Assembly (NCBI RefSeq): GCF_000010165.1
Contig: NC_012491.1
Coordinates: 545,001-609,000 of the forward strand
Direction: 5' to 3'
Length of the DNA: 64,000 nt
From: Brevibacillus brevis NBRC 100599
GTDB lineage: Bacteria > Bacillota > Bacilli > Brevibacillales > Brevibacillaceae
The notes under the pieces are model-generated. The model was given only the letters and a program-made list of their open reading frames with translations. It was not told the origin of the DNA and searched no databases. This document shows, one piece after another, positions 43,279-52,840 of the stretch (positions are counted from its first letter, which is position 1; each line of letters begins with the position of its first letter). A program made the position numbers and the translations under genes.

Positions 43279-44430
43279 TTACTTTTGTTCTGTCTCTTGT
43301 TTCCATATGTGATACCACTTGGTGATATGTTCGTTTGCTGCTGACCCGAGTTCATTCTCCCATCGAGAGGTCAAGAGTTGATACTGTTCTTCTACAGCCG
43401 CATGATCGTCCAAAGAAGCGTACAGCTGCATCAAGATCATGTAGCTGTCTTCTTCAAGCGGGTGCAAATTCTGAATGCGTTGGTTGACGTTGATCGCCTC
43501 TCGTACTCTGCCGTGTCCCAAATAAAAGCTGCTCATTGTTTTGGCGAGCGAAAGCCACATTCTGCGGAGTCTTTCCCGCTCGTACTCTGCCCACAAATAG
43601 TCGTAGTCTCCGAAATAATCGCCTGTATACGCTGCGAGCAATTGCTCATACTCCTGCATATTGGCAAGAGAGAGGGGAGGGATTTGTTTGAGACGATTCT
43701 CCCATTCCTCTACATCGATCGTAGCCGAATCAATCGTCAGCTTATAGCCGCCTTCTAAATTACCTTTGTTGATCGATATCGTGTGGAGACCATAGCGTTT
43801 CAAGGTTTGCCGGATGAGGTAAATCGTCGTATATAGCTGGGTTACGCCTTTGCTTCCATCATAGTCCGGCCACAAAAGCTCGATAAGCGAATCTTTGTCA
43901 ATCATCTTGTTGCGGTGATGCAACAAATACGCGAACAGCTCGCGGGCTTTATTCGTGCGCCACTTGATCTCTTGCGGCTCCTGATTGGGCTGGTGAAACA
44001 AAATACTATTGAAGCATTGGATGGAGACGACTGACTCTTCTTTAACAGGCGTGGCTTCTTTCGCGGACTTGATTCTCTCACGAAGACGGTCCATTGTCTT
44101 TTGCAAACGTTGAAGCTGTACGGGCTTCATGATGTAATCCAGTGCGCATAGCTCAAAAGCATCAACGGCGTACTTATCGTACCCTGTGACAAATACGATC
44201 TCCGGGGAGTTATCGATTCCTTGCAGACGTTCTCCGATCTCCAGTCCACTGATGCGCGGCATATTAATATCTAAAAATACGACATCTGGTTGAAGAGATA
44301 TTGCTTGGTCGATCGCTTCGAGAGGATTGGTGTAGGCTCCGACTACCTTAACGCCGCCAACATCTTTTTCTAGCAATCGTTGCAGATGCATCAAGGGTAG
44401 CTGCTCGTCGTCTACCAATAAGGCTCTCAT
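43279..44430 (-). CDS. Response regulator with winged-helix and BTAD domains (SARP-like)
   Basis: A 383-residue regulator. Receiver domain at residues 1-120 with phospho-acceptor D54 (FLDINMPR) and K in YIMKPVQLQ. An OmpR-like winged helix lies at about 150-230, and a bacterial transcriptional activation (BTAD, helical repeat) domain at about 240-383. This architecture is shared with SARP-type activators and is frequent in Paenibacillaceae. ATG at 44430 follows GAAGGAGAG. No kinase gene is adjacent. The DUF4832 gene starts 32 bases downstream and may be its target or operon partner. Confidence 0.9.
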   Translation of the reverse strand: MRALLVDDEQLPLMHLQRLLEKDVGGVKVVGAYTNPLEAIDQAISLQPDVVFLDINMPRISGLEIGERLQGIDNSPEIVFVTGYDKYAVDAFELCALDYIMKPVQLQRLQKTMDRLRERIKSAKEATPVKEESVVSIQCFNSILFHQPNQEPQEIKWRTNKARELFAYLLHHRNKMIDKDSLIELLWPDYDGSKGVTQLYTTIYLIRQTLKRYGLHTISINKGNLEGGYKLTIDSATIDVEEWENRLKQIPPLSLANMQEYEQLLAAYTGDYFGDYDYLWAEYERERLRRMWLSLAKTMSSFYLGHGRVREAINVNQRIQNLHPLEEDSYMILMQLYASLDDHAAVEEQYQLLTSRWENELGSAANEHITKWYHIWKQETEQK

Positions 44431-44585
44431 CCACTGTCTCTCCTTCAAAAAACGATAAAATGCAACAGATTGTCTTACGAATCTGATTTGTTCATACTTT
44501 CTACTCTATCATCAAAAGAGGGGTTATCCAAATCTTTACGGTGGAGGGAAATGTGAATTTTTTAGCGATTTAGGGTATTCTTCGC

Positions 44586-44906
44586 CTAGGTCGCATCCAC
44601 TGTCAACTTCAGAACATTCTCCAACTTATCAAACGAGACAAACCGGGCTTGTCGGAACACTTCTTTTCCGTCCATGAACAGAAGGATCGCCGGAGCTGTA
44701 AATACGAGAAACTCACCGGAAAGATTAGGCATTTTTTCCATGGATGCAACCATACTTTTCACTTGTGGGTATTGTTTCAGCAGTTCTACCGTTCTTACGT
44801 AGGTGACATCGCAAACACCGCAGTTTGCCGTTTTAATGAACAGCAGGCTGAGGGGATGGCCCTCGATGTCTGTAAGCAGTTCAGTCAGTTCTACATATTC
44901 CTGCAC
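44586..44906 (-). CDS. Thioredoxin-like protein with CGVC motif
   Basis: A 106-residue thioredoxin-fold protein with the redox motif C-G-V-C (FIKTANCGVCDV) and the cis-Pro in FTAPAILLF. There is no signal peptide, so it is cytoplasmic. It starts with GTG behind AGGTGGAG. It is similar to Bacillales thioredoxin family proteins of the YdbP/YtpP kind. It is divergent from the Tad operon and transcribed towards the BTAD regulator; no functional link is obvious. Confidence 0.87.
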   Translation of the reverse strand: MQEYVELTELLTDIEGHPLSLLFIKTANCGVCDVTYVRTVELLKQYPQVKSMVASMEKMPNLSGEFLVFTAPAILLFMDGKEVFRQARFVSFDKLENVLKLTVDAT

Positions 44907-45129
44907 AGTTCTCCACCTCTTGTTTCGTTGTCCTCACACATTATCATCAGCTTACCCTACGATTCGACAGATTGAAAAGGAAAAACGTCCCGCCCAATCT
45001 CAGGAAAAAAGAGAATGAAAGCGATTTCCAGTAAAAGTCCCAAAAATAATTGGGTATTTTTGCAACAATCTTCTAAAATCCTCCGTCTGTAATGGTGAAT
45101 TTTTCCTAAATAGCAGGAAGGGAGGACAT

Positions 45130-45585
45130 ATGTTGTTATCCATGTATGTCATCATTCCCATTCTTTTCGTAATGGTAGTCGCTATGTATACCGACCTGCG
45201 CAGTCGTCTCATTTACGACTGGCTGACGCTTCCGGGAATCGTATATTTTCTCCTCGTGCATGCGTGCCTTCATCCGGAAAAATGGCTATCCTATGCGATG
45301 GGCGCTATCGTGCTGGGCGGAATCTCACTGCTCATGGCGGTAATCAGTAAAGGGCAGATGGGCGGAGGCGATATCAAGCTGCTGGCTTTGGTGGGAGCGG
45401 CGGTTGGATGGCAAGCGGGATTGGTCGTACTCATGCTTACGTATTTGCTCGCGGGAGTCAGTGTACTTCCCATATGGGTCATATCCAAGATGACGGGCAG
45501 AATGAAGCTTAACCGAGAGATACCACTGGCGCCATTTATCGCTGGAGGAACCAGTCTAATGCTGGTCATGGTTAGGTATTACTAG
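45130..45585 (+). CDS. tadV: Prepilin peptidase of the Tad system (TadV/CpaA)
   Basis: A 151-residue A24-family aspartic prepilin peptidase with six helices and no methylase domain, the TadV/CpaA form. Catalytic aspartates: D22 (YTDLRSRLIYDWLT) and D81 (GQMGGGDIKL). It should cut the Flp prepilin and the TadE-like pseudopilins of this cluster. ATG 45130 follows GGAAGGGAGG. It is the first gene of the + strand Tad cluster. Confidence 0.92.
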   Translation: MLLSMYVIIPILFVMVVAMYTDLRSRLIYDWLTLPGIVYFLLVHACLHPEKWLSYAMGAIVLGGISLLMAVISKGQMGGGDIKLLALVGAAVGWQAGLVVLMLTYLLAGVSVLPIWVISKMTGRMKLNREIPLAPFIAGGTSLMLVMVRYY

Positions 45586-45687
45586 TCTTTTTCTCATAAG
45601 ATTGTCGATTCGAAATCTTGGTAATAAAACGACAAAACAAAACATGACACTTGAATGGATTTTTCAAAAAAGAGAGGGAATCTTCAG

Positions 45688-46527
45688 ATGTTGGAATCAA
45701 AACGTAGAGCAATCATCTTCCTTGTATTATCGTTCCTACTTGCTGCTCTGGCGGGCTTTCTGTTTTTGCAAAAAATCAAGGATATGAACGCGCAGCTTGG
45801 CGAGATGGTGGAAATTTACGAGGCGAATGCAGACATTCCATCTCGGGCACTGATTCAACCCGACCAATTGACGGTAAGGGAAATCCCCAAAAAGTACGCG
45901 GATGATTCGTATGTGATCGATAAAGCCAGTTTGAAAAATCAAGTCACGATTGTCCCTTTGTCCAAGGGGGATATCATTACGAAAAACATCATGAAGCCAG
46001 CAAATGTTGTTCGGGACGAGAACAACAGGCTCGTGACGGTATTTTCATCGAATAATATCGTCTTCGACCAAGAGTTGGAAGCGCTAGACCGGGTCGACAT
46101 CATTATCTCGCATGAGGTGAGTGGAAAGCCCGTAACGGAAGTGTTCATGAAAGATGTACCGGTCGCCATGGTAGCAAAATCGGAGAACAGCTTCAAGGGC
46201 GTGGCTTTGGAACTGCCGTTTGAGGAAGCGCCGAAATTCATTCACCAGCAGCATTACGCCCAGATGGTTCGCATTTTGAAAGCGAATGTGGGCAAAGGAG
46301 ATTTGGGCATTCCTGATCCGTTTGTGGAGCCTACCCCGGAACAGACGAAACCGCCTGGCAAACCAGCCGACGCCAAACCTGGGACACCAGTAGTAATGCC
46401 ACCTGCGGCACAGCCTGCCGGACAGCCCGCCGTCCAGACACCACCAACGGCTCCGGTTCAGCCACAAAGCAAACCAACTTCGGTACCACCGCAGCCAACT
46501 AATCAACCACCGAAAACCGGAGGATAA
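45688..46527 (+). CDS. cpaB: CpaB/RcpC pilus assembly protein with SAF domain
   Basis: A 279-residue protein. One N-terminal helix (about residues 8-26) anchors it outside the membrane. A SAF-like domain follows (ADIPSRALIQPDQL...IPLSKGDIITKNI), then a Pro-rich tail from about residue 215 (many PP, PQP and PTP units). CpaB proteins are thought to bind cell-wall carbohydrate and help pilus passage. The Pro-rich tail would suit spanning the thick Gram-positive wall. ATG 45688 follows GAGGGAA. Confidence 0.9.
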   Translation: MLESKRRAIIFLVLSFLLAALAGFLFLQKIKDMNAQLGEMVEIYEANADIPSRALIQPDQLTVREIPKKYADDSYVIDKASLKNQVTIVPLSKGDIITKNIMKPANVVRDENNRLVTVFSSNNIVFDQELEALDRVDIIISHEVSGKPVTEVFMKDVPVAMVAKSENSFKGVALELPFEEAPKFIHQQHYAQMVRILKANVGKGDLGIPDPFVEPTPEQTKPPGKPADAKPGTPVVMPPAAQPAGQPAVQTPPTAPVQPQSKPTSVPPQPTNQPPKTGG

Positions 46528-46530
46528 GTC

Positions 46531-47688
46531 ATGAACAAAGATATGAAAATTCTCGTCGTTGCGGATTACGACTCTGTAAAAGACATGCTGAGGGAAATTC
46601 TGTCCGTTTACGAGCAAGTACGATACACGACTTCCAGCGAAGTGAAAAAAGAAATTGACCGCATTGGACCCGATGTCGTTTTGCTCGTGCAGCCGGAAGA
46701 CGGAGCAGGAGTAGAACTGGTGCAGTATATACAAGGGGAGCTGCCGGAGGGCATTGTCATTTATCTGACGGAAAGACAGGATTTTGTCTTGCTGCGAGAT
46801 GTCGTCCGTGCGGGTGCGGTTGAATACATTGTCATGCCTGATGAGCTCAACCTTTTGTCTGATCGTCTCGACAAAATATCCGATCTATCCCTAATCAAAC
46901 AGAGAAAAAAGGGCGCGGATGTATCCGGCAAGGCTTTTGTGAGAGGACGGGGGAAGGTGTACTCCTTTTACAGCGGAAAAGGGGGAAGCGGGCGAACGCA
47001 GCTGGCAACAGGCTTTGCGCAAGCATTGAAGCTGGAATCTACGGCAAGTGTGCTGCTCATCGACCTCAATCTCCAATACGGCGGTGTAGAAACCTTCTTG
47101 TCGTTTGAAAACAACCGTACATTGGGTGATCTGATGCCAGTTATGGATGAAATCAACGAATTTCATATTCGCAACGTGGCGCAGAGGGAGAACTATTCCA
47201 AGCTGGAGGTGCTGGTCAGCCCGCGGGATGCCGAGACAGCCGAGAATATGTCCGAAGCCTTCGTCACCAGGCTGATCCGTGCCAGTCGCCGCAGTTATGA
47301 CTTTGTCATTCTTGACCTGCCAACGCATATGAACGAGCTAACCTTTGCCGCTTTGTCAGAGTCGGACATGATTTACTACGTGATGAATCTGGATACACCG
47401 TCCGTACAAATTTACCAACTCGTGGAAGACCTGTTCAAACGGCTTCGGATTGATACGGCAGGCAGGCTCGAAGTGATCGTCAACCAGGTGGGACGGGATA
47501 ACGAACTGAACGTATCGGATTTGAAAGGATTATTCAACGCTCCGATTACTGCTGAAATCAGCAGAGATCATCAAGGAGTTCAAGCTGCCGTTAATCAAGG
47601 CCGACCATTGCAAAAAGAACCGAATGAGAAGAAGCTCTCTCCGGCTGCGAAAGACATCAGAAAATGGGTACTCAAGAAACTGTCATAA
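46531..47688 (+). CDS. tadZ: TadZ/CpaE pilus localisation ATPase
   Basis: A 385-residue protein: receiver-like N-terminal domain (about residues 1-120) and a ParA/MinD-type ATPase from about 140. The deviant Walker A reads GKGGSGRTQ (149-157), with Arg where most ParA proteins have Lys; altered Walker A motifs are known in TadZ proteins. The receiver lacks a clear phospho-Asp at the usual place. TadZ sets the cell location of the pilus machine. It starts three bases after cpaB. Confidence 0.92.
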   Translation: MNKDMKILVVADYDSVKDMLREILSVYEQVRYTTSSEVKKEIDRIGPDVVLLVQPEDGAGVELVQYIQGELPEGIVIYLTERQDFVLLRDVVRAGAVEYIVMPDELNLLSDRLDKISDLSLIKQRKKGADVSGKAFVRGRGKVYSFYSGKGGSGRTQLATGFAQALKLESTASVLLIDLNLQYGGVETFLSFENNRTLGDLMPVMDEINEFHIRNVAQRENYSKLEVLVSPRDAETAENMSEAFVTRLIRASRRSYDFVILDLPTHMNELTFAALSESDMIYYVMNLDTPSVQIYQLVEDLFKRLRIDTAGRLEVIVNQVGRDNELNVSDLKGLFNAPITAEISRDHQGVQAAVNQGRPLQKEPNEKKLSPAAKDIRKWVLKKLS

Positions 47689-47701
47689 AGGTGGGAGTTA
47701 G

Positions 47702-49090
47702 ATGGCTTTATTCCGACGCAAGCAAGAGCAGACAGCGCCAGGGGATGAGGCAAAGCAGACGACACTCGCTGCCACACTAGCAGCTCCTTCCTTCAATCCG
47801 TATATTGACGAGCTGGCTGAGCATTACAAGACCCGACTCTTACGTGAAACCAACCTGGAGAGGTTGACTAGTCTTGGTTCAGATGAGATGCGTCTCGCAA
47901 TCGAGCGTCTCGTCTCCCAATACATGTCGGAAGAGAAAGTAGTCATTCCACGAAATGAAAAGGACATTCTGCTTACTCGTTTGATCAATGAATCGGTGGG
48001 GCTTGGCCCACTTGAACCGCTGCTTGCCGATCCAGAAATCACGGAGATCTCGATTAACGGACATAACCTGGTATACGTCGAGAAACGGGGAAGGCTGGAA
48101 TTAACCGATTTAAAATTTCGAGACGAGGAACACTTGCGGCATATCGTGGACCGGATTGTGGCACCGCTTGGCCGTCGAATCGATGAAAGCTCGCCGATGG
48201 TCGACGCCCGTCTGAAGGATGGAAGCCGTGTGAATGCCGTCATCCCTCCGATCAGTCTCAATGGCACACTCGTTTCGATCCGTAAATTTCGCAAAGAGCC
48301 TTTCTTGATGGATGATCTGATGCAATTTGGTTCTTTCAGTGAAGCGATGTCTCAGTTCATTCAAGCCGTGGTGGAAGCCAAAATGAACGTGCTGATCTCC
48401 GGCGGGACCGGTAGTGGTAAGACAACGCTACTGAATGCGACAGCAAAAGCGATTCCGCACTACGAACGTGTCATAACTATTGAGGATTCGGCCGAGTTGA
48501 AGCTAACTCACCCCAACTGTATTGGGATGGAGGCACGCCCGCCCAATATGGAGGGAACAGGGGAAGTCACCATCCGTCAGCTCGTGCGAAACTCGCTTCG
48601 GATGAGGCCAGACCGAATCATCGTCGGGGAGGTACGGGGTCCAGAGGCATTCGACATGCTGCAGGCCATGAATACCGGGCATGAAGGATCACTTACAACT
48701 GTTCACGCCAACTCACCACAGGATGCCTTTAACCGTTTGGAAGGGATGGTCGTTATGGCTGGAATGGATTTGCCCTCCTCGATTGTCCGCGAATATATCG
48801 TCAGTGCGCTGGATATCATCGTCCAAGTCACCCGCCTTTCAGACGGAACACGTAAAATCGTTTCGATTTCGGAAGTAGCGAAAACGGAAGACAAACGAGT
48901 AGAGGTCAACGAGATTTTTCGTTTCCAGCGAAAGGGAATCGGCGCAAAAGGGGAGGTGCTTGGCTACTTTACGGCAACAGGGGTAATTCCACGGTGCTTG
49001 GAGAGGCTCCAAGTTTTTGGAATCAATCTGGATGAATCCATGTTCAGGGCGGAAGGAGGGAAGCAGCGTGACCATGCCTATTCTGTTTAG
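47702..49090 (+). CDS. tadA: TadA/CpaF secretion ATPase
   Basis: A 462-residue type II/IV secretion ATPase of the CpaF group. Walker [11 protein letters not shown] (about residues 233-242), Asp box, [10 protein letters not shown], Walker B region [16 protein letters not shown] and the His box [15 protein letters not shown] are all present. It powers Flp pilin assembly through TadB/TadC. Its 3' end overlaps tadB by 23 bases. Confidence 0.96.
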   Translation: MALFRRKQEQTAPGDEAKQTTLAATLAAPSFNPYIDELAEHYKTRLLRETNLERLTSLGSDEMRLAIERLVSQYMSEEKVVIPRNEKDILLTRLINESVGLGPLEPLLADPEITEISINGHNLVYVEKRGRLELTDLKFRDEEHLRHIVDRIVAPLGRRIDESSPMVDARLKDGSRVNAVIPPISLNGTLVSIRKFRKEPFLMDDLMQFGSFSEAMSQFIQAVVEAKMNVLISGGTGSGKTTLLNATAKAIPHYERVITIEDSAELKLTHPNCIGMEARPPNMEGTGEVTIRQLVRNSLRMRPDRIIVGEVRGPEAFDMLQAMNTGHEGSLTTVHANSPQDAFNRLEGMVVMAGMDLPSSIVREYIVSALDIIVQVTRLSDGTRKIVSISEVAKTEDKRVEVNEIFRFQRKGIGAKGEVLGYFTATGVIPRCLERLQVFGINLDESMFRAEGGKQRDHAYSV

Positions 49091-49994
49091 TTTCGCGGTG
49101 TTGTTTGGCATCTGGGGCATGTACGAGTATCTCGGTTATCGGGCCAAGAAGACCGAATGGAAAAAGAAAGCGGAAGAATGGTTCGAGGTAAAGGGAAAAC
49201 GAAAAAGCGTCGTCATCGTTTGGGGAGATAAATTTGACCAAACGCCCTATGCCAAGGAAATCCAAAAAAAGCTGATCAAAGCGAACTTCGCGCTTGCGCC
49301 CTCGGAGTTTTACGGAATTTTGATCGTAGGTACCATGGTGCTTGCCTTCTTGCTCAGTAACGTCGTGAATATTTCTTTTCCTTTTAACTTCATGATCGGG
49401 GCAGTGGTGATGTATCTCATACAGAACGTGCTGTTCTTCGTCCGGCGCAACAAGTACCAGGAGCGATTGAATGAACAGCTGTCCGAAGTGTGTCGCCTTT
49501 TAGCCAACTCGCTGCGTGCAGGTCTTACGCTCTCGCAGGGGATCTCACTGGTAGCCAAGGAGATGAATTATCCCGCTGGTGATGAGTTTAGCCGCATGGC
49601 ACGTGAGCTGCAGCTAGGCGTCAGCTTTGACCGGGCGCTCTCTGACATGGAAAAACGAATACCGACGCGAGAATTCCGGATCTTTACTGCTACCCTGCTG
49701 ATTCAACGGCGCGCAGGGGGGAATTTGAGCCAGGTGCTGCAAGAAATGGCGGAGACATTGGAGGATCGCCGCATCGTGAATCAGGAAATCAAGACGATGA
49801 CGGCAGAACAGCGATACGTCTCTATCTTGGTGCCGATCATGCCAGTTGCCCTGGTGCTGATGATGAACACGATGAACAAAGGCTTCATTGATCCGTTGTT
49901 TTCCGGATTTGGTCTTTTTCTTCTGGGGTTGTTTGTAATCGGAACTCTCCTGTCCTATATCCTCGTAAAGAAAGTGACCAACATAAAGGTGTGA
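49068..49994 (+). CDS. tadB: TadB inner-membrane platform protein
   Basis: A 308-residue type II secretion F-domain protein. N-terminal helix, then a helix pair near residues 85-130, T2SSF domain (LADSLRAG-type segment here LANSLRAGLTLSQGI, residues ~145-270) and C-terminal helices. It forms the assembly platform with TadC. The GTG start at 49068 lies nine bases after GGAGGG; ATG 49074 is possible. It overlaps the tadA end. Confidence 0.93.
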   Translation: MTMPILFSFAVLFGIWGMYEYLGYRAKKTEWKKKAEEWFEVKGKRKSVVIVWGDKFDQTPYAKEIQKKLIKANFALAPSEFYGILIVGTMVLAFLLSNVVNISFPFNFMIGAVVMYLIQNVLFFVRRNKYQERLNEQLSEVCRLLANSLRAGLTLSQGISLVAKEMNYPAGDEFSRMARELQLGVSFDRALSDMEKRIPTREFRIFTATLLIQRRAGGNLSQVLQEMAETLEDRRIVNQEIKTMTAEQRYVSILVPIMPVALVLMMNTMNKGFIDPLFSGFGLFLLGLFVIGTLLSYILVKKVTNIKV

Positions 49995-49998
49995 AAAC

Positions 49999-50934
49999 AT
50001 GGATGCTCTCATAATTACTTGCGTGTTCTTGTTTCTTTTGCTGTTTGCCATCTGCCTAAAAGAGTGGTATCGCTACTCCATCGAGAAGCAAAAGCTGCTC
50101 GCACATGTCCATGAGATGAGCGGGCACAAAAACTACGGCGTGCGCAAGCAGGAGACCTCATCCGAGCGTCTGGTCAAACGATTGCTTCGGTATGGAGACG
50201 ACTATGCTGTCATGGGACAGCGCATCAATTTTTTCAGTGAGTCGCATGAGGTTGAGGATTGGTTGCTCAGGGCTGGGCGGCCACTTGATTTGACCGTGGC
50301 CCAATTCCAAGGGGTCAAAATTTTCATGGCTCTGCTCGGCATTATTGCCGGCACGCTGTTTTTTATTCTTCGCTTTCCCTTCTCACATTTAGGATTGATC
50401 GCCTGGCCGTTGATTGGCTACTTTTTGCCCATCCTTTTGTTGAAGAAAAAAGCGCGCGATCGTCAACATCAGCTTCGCTATGACCTGCCTGAATTTCTCG
50501 ACACCGTAAGCGTGACACTTCAGGCGGGGGTGAGTCTCGATCAGGCTTTGCGCGAAGTCATCAAGTTTTTTGATGGGCCGATTCGGGAAGAGTTTTCCCG
50601 ATTCAATCAAGAGCTGGATCTCGGTGTGCAAAGGGAAAAGGCGTATGAACAATTGCTACGACGCAACGACAATCCGGAGTTTCAAATGCTGATCAAAGCG
50701 CTCATTCAGGGGATGCGCCTGGGGGTGCCGATTGCCGTCACGTTCAAGGCGCAGGCGGAAAATATGAGGAGAATCCGCAAAGAGCTAATCAAGGAAAAGG
50801 CGGCCAAGGCGTCGCCAAAAGTAACCCTGATCACTACGTTTATCGTGACTCCTACAGCGATTATCCTAATTGGCGGTTTGATGGTATTGAATATTTTGGA
50901 TAACTTCAGTTTGTTCTCCGACATCATGCCATGA
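49999..50934 (+). CDS. tadC: TadC inner-membrane platform protein
   Basis: A 311-residue T2SSF-domain protein paralogous to TadB. It has an N-terminal helix, a helix pair at about 110-150, the core LPEFLDTVSVTLQAGVSLDQALRE split across residues 165-190, and a C-terminal helix (TTFIVTPTAIILIGGLMVL). It starts four bases after tadB. Confidence 0.93.
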   Translation: MDALIITCVFLFLLLFAICLKEWYRYSIEKQKLLAHVHEMSGHKNYGVRKQETSSERLVKRLLRYGDDYAVMGQRINFFSESHEVEDWLLRAGRPLDLTVAQFQGVKIFMALLGIIAGTLFFILRFPFSHLGLIAWPLIGYFLPILLLKKKARDRQHQLRYDLPEFLDTVSVTLQAGVSLDQALREVIKFFDGPIREEFSRFNQELDLGVQREKAYEQLLRRNDNPEFQMLIKALIQGMRLGVPIAVTFKAQAENMRRIRKELIKEKAAKASPKVTLITTFIVTPTAIILIGGLMVLNILDNFSLFSDIMP

Positions 50935-51034
50935 TCCAGGGGTTCACTTTTAGGAGGTGATGCCCGTCAGCGAGATGGGAGTGCACAGTTCTTTATTTTT
51001 TCATTATCCAAATCATGAAGGGAGTAGATTTTAT

Positions 51035-51247
51035 ATGAAAAGCATGATGCTGAAATGGTATGTAAAAAGTCAGGGAGCTCTTAGAAACGAAAAAGGAGCA
51101 CAGGCGATTGAGTGGATCGCGTTGGCAGGTGTAGTCATCGCTGTGTTTGGTGCGGTGATGGCCTACTTTGATAAGGACCCCACACTCGTTGGAGAATCCA
51201 TTGGGGATACATTGAGCAATATCATCAAAAAATTAGACGGAAATTAA
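51035..51247 (+). CDS. flp: Flp-type pilin
   Basis: A 70-residue prepilin. The leader ends NEKG, and processing is expected before AQAIEWIALAGVVIAVFGAVMAYF, the Flp hydrophobic stretch with the conserved Glu five residues in. The mature pilin would be about 48 residues. ATG 51035 follows AGGGAG; an ATG at 51044 is possible. A strong hairpin without T-run lies 44 bases downstream (51291-51318), perhaps protecting the pilin message. Confidence 0.9.
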   Translation: MKSMMLKWYVKSQGALRNEKGAQAIEWIALAGVVIAVFGAVMAYFDKDPTLVGESIGDTLSNIIKKLDGN

Positions 51248-51290
51248 TCAATCATTGAATGCTTTTTTGGTGATGAGCATATGGAAAAGA

Positions 51291-51318
51291 GGTGGTGAAG
51301 GAATGGTCCTTCACCACC
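51291..51318 (+). promoter_or_regulatory. Strong hairpin downstream of flp
   Basis: GGTGGTGAAGGA/TCCTTCACCACC, 12 perfect pairs around a 4-nt loop, without a T-run. Likely a partial attenuator or RNA-stabilising structure separating the highly expressed pilin from downstream genes. Confidence 0.65.
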
Positions 51319-51376
51319 TGAACCATATGACGCTTCATACATAGCAAGACGAAATCAAGCAGGAGGTAGCACTTTG

Positions 51377-52810
51377 ATGAGACTCGTGAAGGGAATAATT
51401 GCAGTGATCCTCCTGTTGAGCCTGTTAACGGCGTGTTCGCAGGAGCCGGATACATCTCAGAACGCAGAGGGGCAAAATCCTTCTGCTCCACCAAGCACGG
51501 AAACACCGCCTACGCAAAGCCAACCGCCAGACCAAACAGGAGACCCAAACGCCGAGATGACGCAAGAAGAAAAGGTAAAAGCGTTGGAGGCCATGGCACA
51601 GGAAGGAATGCCGTTAAAGCGGGAAACGACAGAGGACTTCGTCAATTCGCCACCAGGACGTTTTTCCGGGGTCTCGTATGACAACAACAGGGAAGAAGTT
51701 TTATCCGAACTAAAAAAGTTCCCTACTGTTGAAAAACCAGACGAAGAAATGATGAACAAGTACTACCTTGCCTTGTTAGGGTTGTTTGCCCAAAGCTATC
51801 CTGATCCGCAACAGATAATAGACGAACTGAAAATGGCCTCATTTGGGAATCCGGACATCGATGATCCGCGGTTCAAGTTTAAAGAAAGCTACAATGTTGA
51901 AATTATCTTGGATGCGAGTGGTAGCATGGCGGCAAAATCGAACGGCAAGACGAGGATGGATGCTGCCAAAGAAGCGATTCAAGCCTTTGCTGAATCTTTG
52001 CCGGAACAGGCGAATGTCGCTCTGCGCGTATACGGGCACAAGGGCAGCGGGAAAGAGTCGGATAAAACACTGTCTTGCGGAAGCAGTGAGCTGGTGTACG
52101 GGATGCAGACTTATAACAAAGAAAAACTGACGCAATCTTTAAATCAGTTCCAACCTACCGGATATACTCCGATTGCTTACTCTTTGCAGGAAGCAAAAAA
52201 GGATTTAAGCAAATTGCCTGGGGATAAGAACACCAATATGATCTTCCTCGTCAGTGACGGAATCGAGACGTGCGATGGTGACCCTGTCGAAGCTGCCAAA
52301 CAGTTGGCCCAATCCGAGATTACGCCGATTATTAACGTGATTGGATTTGGTGTAGACGGTCCGGGGCAGCAGCAGTTGAAAGAAGTGGCAAAGGCAGCGG
52401 GAGGCCGCTATGTTCTGATTCAAGATCAGAAGGAGCTGCAGGACGAATTCAATCGTGGGAAAGAAATCGCGAACAAGTGGAAAGAGTGGAAAGCCAATGC
52501 ATCCTACCAAGCCGTATCCACTCGCAGTTCCCGATCGATTGACATCAGTCACTTTGCTTTGAAATGGAGTCGTATCGCCAAACGGGAAAATCATGATCTA
52601 ACATCTGCAATCATGACTATGGATGCAAGCAACATCATTTCCGATGAGTTCGCCGATCAACTGCGGAAGTTGAACGATGAGCAGCTGGAAATTGCACAGA
52701 AAAAGGCAGATGAGCTGGAGCAATTCCTGGATACCTTGAACGAGAAGTCCTATAAGGAAGCCGTGGATGCGATCAACCAGAAGTTTGCACAAAACACGAA
52801 AACAAACTAG
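51377..52810 (+). CDS. VWA-domain lipoprotein in the Tad cluster, first copy
   Basis: A 477-residue lipoprotein (lipobox LLTAC, Cys at residue 20), followed by a Pro/Thr/Gln-rich linker to about residue 60. The VWA domain begins near 173 with MIDAS DASGS (D179) and further motifs TGYTPIAYSL and LVSDGIETCDGD. A helical tail runs from about 370 to the end with many K/E residues. VWA domains bind protein ligands through a metal ion, and VWA proteins commonly serve as pilus tips or adhesins. A paralogue closes the operon at 57200. Start ATG 51377 follows AGGAGG. Confidence 0.9.
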   Translation: MRLVKGIIAVILLLSLLTACSQEPDTSQNAEGQNPSAPPSTETPPTQSQPPDQTGDPNAEMTQEEKVKALEAMAQEGMPLKRETTEDFVNSPPGRFSGVSYDNNREEVLSELKKFPTVEKPDEEMMNKYYLALLGLFAQSYPDPQQIIDELKMASFGNPDIDDPRFKFKESYNVEIILDASGSMAAKSNGKTRMDAAKEAIQAFAESLPEQANVALRVYGHKGSGKESDKTLSCGSSELVYGMQTYNKEKLTQSLNQFQPTGYTPIAYSLQEAKKDLSKLPGDKNTNMIFLVSDGIETCDGDPVEAAKQLAQSEITPIINVIGFGVDGPGQQQLKEVAKAAGGRYVLIQDQKELQDEFNRGKEIANKWKEWKANASYQAVSTRSSRSIDISHFALKWSRIAKRENHDLTSAIMTMDASNIISDEFADQLRKLNDEQLEIAQKKADELEQFLDTLNEKSYKEAVDAINQKFAQNTKTN

Positions 52811-52840
52811 AGACGAAATCTCCAAAAGGAGGTTTGTGAA

